NCBI RefSeq assembly: GCF_000426565.1
Contig: NZ_AUFP01000001.1
Coordinates: forward strand, 248,001-312,000
Length of the DNA stretch: 64,000 nucleotides
Direction: 5' to 3'
Source: Segatella albensis DSM 11370 = JCM 12258
GTDB lineage: Bacteria; Bacteroidota; Bacteroidia; Bacteroidales; Bacteroidaceae
Part shown: positions 63,521 to 64,000 of the stretch, in pieces
How the letters are laid out: every line of letters begins with the position of its first letter
Numbering within the stretch: position 1 is the first letter of the stretch
Translations under genes and position numbers: made by a program
Notes under the pieces: generated by a model
What the model saw: only the letters and a program-made list of their open reading frames with translations
Database searches by the model: none
What the model was told of the DNA's origin: nothing

Positions 63521-64000
63521 TTAGAATTTAAGTAAAGAAGTTACTTCTATTCCATTATCTTCGAAAATCTTTCTGCTATTAGGGAATTCCTTATGCAATT
63601 CGATGATGAAATTACAATATACTTTCTTAGGATGGAATTTCTTAACCAATTTGCATGCAGCTTCCATTGTTCCGCCAGTTGCGAGTAAATCATCGTGTAA
63701 TAGAACTATATCATTCTCGTTGATGGCATCTTCGTGGATTTCGATGGTGTCTATGCCATATTCTTTGGCATAGCTTTCTTGAACTGTTTTACATGGAAGT
63801 TTGCCGGGCTTTCTGCAAAGAACTACGCCAGCACCTAATTTAACGGCTAGTGCTGAAGACATAACAAATCCTCTACTTTCTATTCCTACAATCTTGGTGA
63901 TACCTTTGTCTTGGTATAATTCATACATTTCGTCGCTAATCTCTTTAAGAGCTTCAGAGTTCTTGAAGAGGGTAGTAACATCTCGAAAATTTACTCCTTT
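63521..64000 (-). CDS. apt: adenine phosphoribosyltransferase, N terminus beyond the window
   Basis: The frame is open to the right edge, where it reads KGVNFRDVTTLFKN, the typical Apt N-terminal region, so the start lies beyond 64000; an internal ATG at 63928 is not the real start. PRPP-binding loop VLLHDDLLATGGTMEA and IVGIESRGFV are present. It salvages adenine to AMP. 160 codons including the stop are visible, perhaps 10-15 residues missing. Confidence 0.95.
   Translation of the reverse strand, partial: KGVNFRDVTTLFKNSEALKEISDEMYELYQDKGITKIVGIESRGFVMSSALAVKLGAGVVLCRKPGKLPCKTVQESYAKEYGIDTIEIHEDAINENDIVLLHDDLLATGGTMEAACKLVKKFHPKKVYCNFIIELHKEFPNSRKIFEDNGIEVTSLLKF

Noticed and set aside
1..64000. 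tRNA or rRNA genes, CRISPR arrays, insertion sequences
   Set aside because: I looked through all intergenic stretches and saw no cloverleaf-like tRNA with TTCGA arm, no rRNA, no regular spacer-repeat array and no transposase.

Overview
The window is chromosomal DNA of a Bacteroidales bacterium, most likely a member of the Prevotellaceae. Evidence: almost every promoter that can be read has the Bacteroidetes housekeeping form (TTG or TTTG, about 20 bases, TAnnTTTG); the genes include a PorZ-type component of the type IX secretion system, a DUF3575/DUF5119 fimbria-type cluster, a DUF4254-GT9 pair, the long insert-containing IspG, and glycosyltransferases and lipoproteins typical of the phylum. 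No rRNA, tRNA, CRISPR array or intact insertion sequence was recognised.

Layout, left. 1-8 kb: a chromate-transporter pair, a hemolysin III family protein, a ThiD-like/AraC fusion regulator next to the pyridoxal phosphate synthase genes pdxS-pdxT, and a convergent periplasmic GH3 beta-glucosidase. 7.2-8.2 kb: a decayed accessory patch with a truncated DUF3987 gene, inverted TTACAG iterons and a GC-rich possible RNA. 8.2-18 kb: a secreted propeller-like protein, cysS, a CoA-transferase, a U32 peptidase-sufE-trmH operon, a C1-family lipoprotein peptidase and a histidine phosphatase. 18.0-18.6 kb: three palindromic operators, two with the exact TTGAT-N4-ATCAA form, precede a strong promoter and a roughly 390-nt transcript with repeated AGATTGTT motifs and a 26-residue membrane peptide. 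18.7-24 kb: unknown gene-rpoN-PAP2-purE-ispG. 24-31 kb: two leftward operons (GH3-like adenylase/Ig-like lipoprotein/DUF3108; acpP-fabF-rnc).

Layout, right. 31-33 kb: DUF4254 and GT9. 33.05-33.46 kb: a non-coding AT-rich segment packed with DnaA-box-like sequences, including an exact TTATCCACA; I propose it as the chromosomal replication origin. 33.5-36.6 kb: nadA and two glycosyltransferases. 36.6-44 kb: a tight leftward operon leuS-yitT-rdgB-GT2-porZ-GT2. 44-50 kb: rubredoxin, a 0.7-kb repeat-bearing gap with a possible 33-residue membrane peptide, a tandem PAP2-type phosphatase and a fimbria-like cluster. 50-64 kb: core housekeeping genes (mutS, lgt, ychF, a CDF transporter, polA, a polyprenyl synthase, deoC, mazG-like, dtd, uvrC, apt), with a near-perfect parS site between uvrC and apt.

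The strongest non-gene signals fit together: a DnaA-box cluster at 33 kb, a parS site about 30 kb away, and a hand-sampled shift from C-rich to G-rich on the + strand across the cluster all suggest that this window spans the replication origin. The second is the FNR/CRP-like operator array in front of the small transcript at 18 kb. The third is the ThiD-like domain that has lost its catalytic cysteine motif but kept an AraC DNA-binding domain beside pdxST, which looks like a vitamin-sensing regulator.
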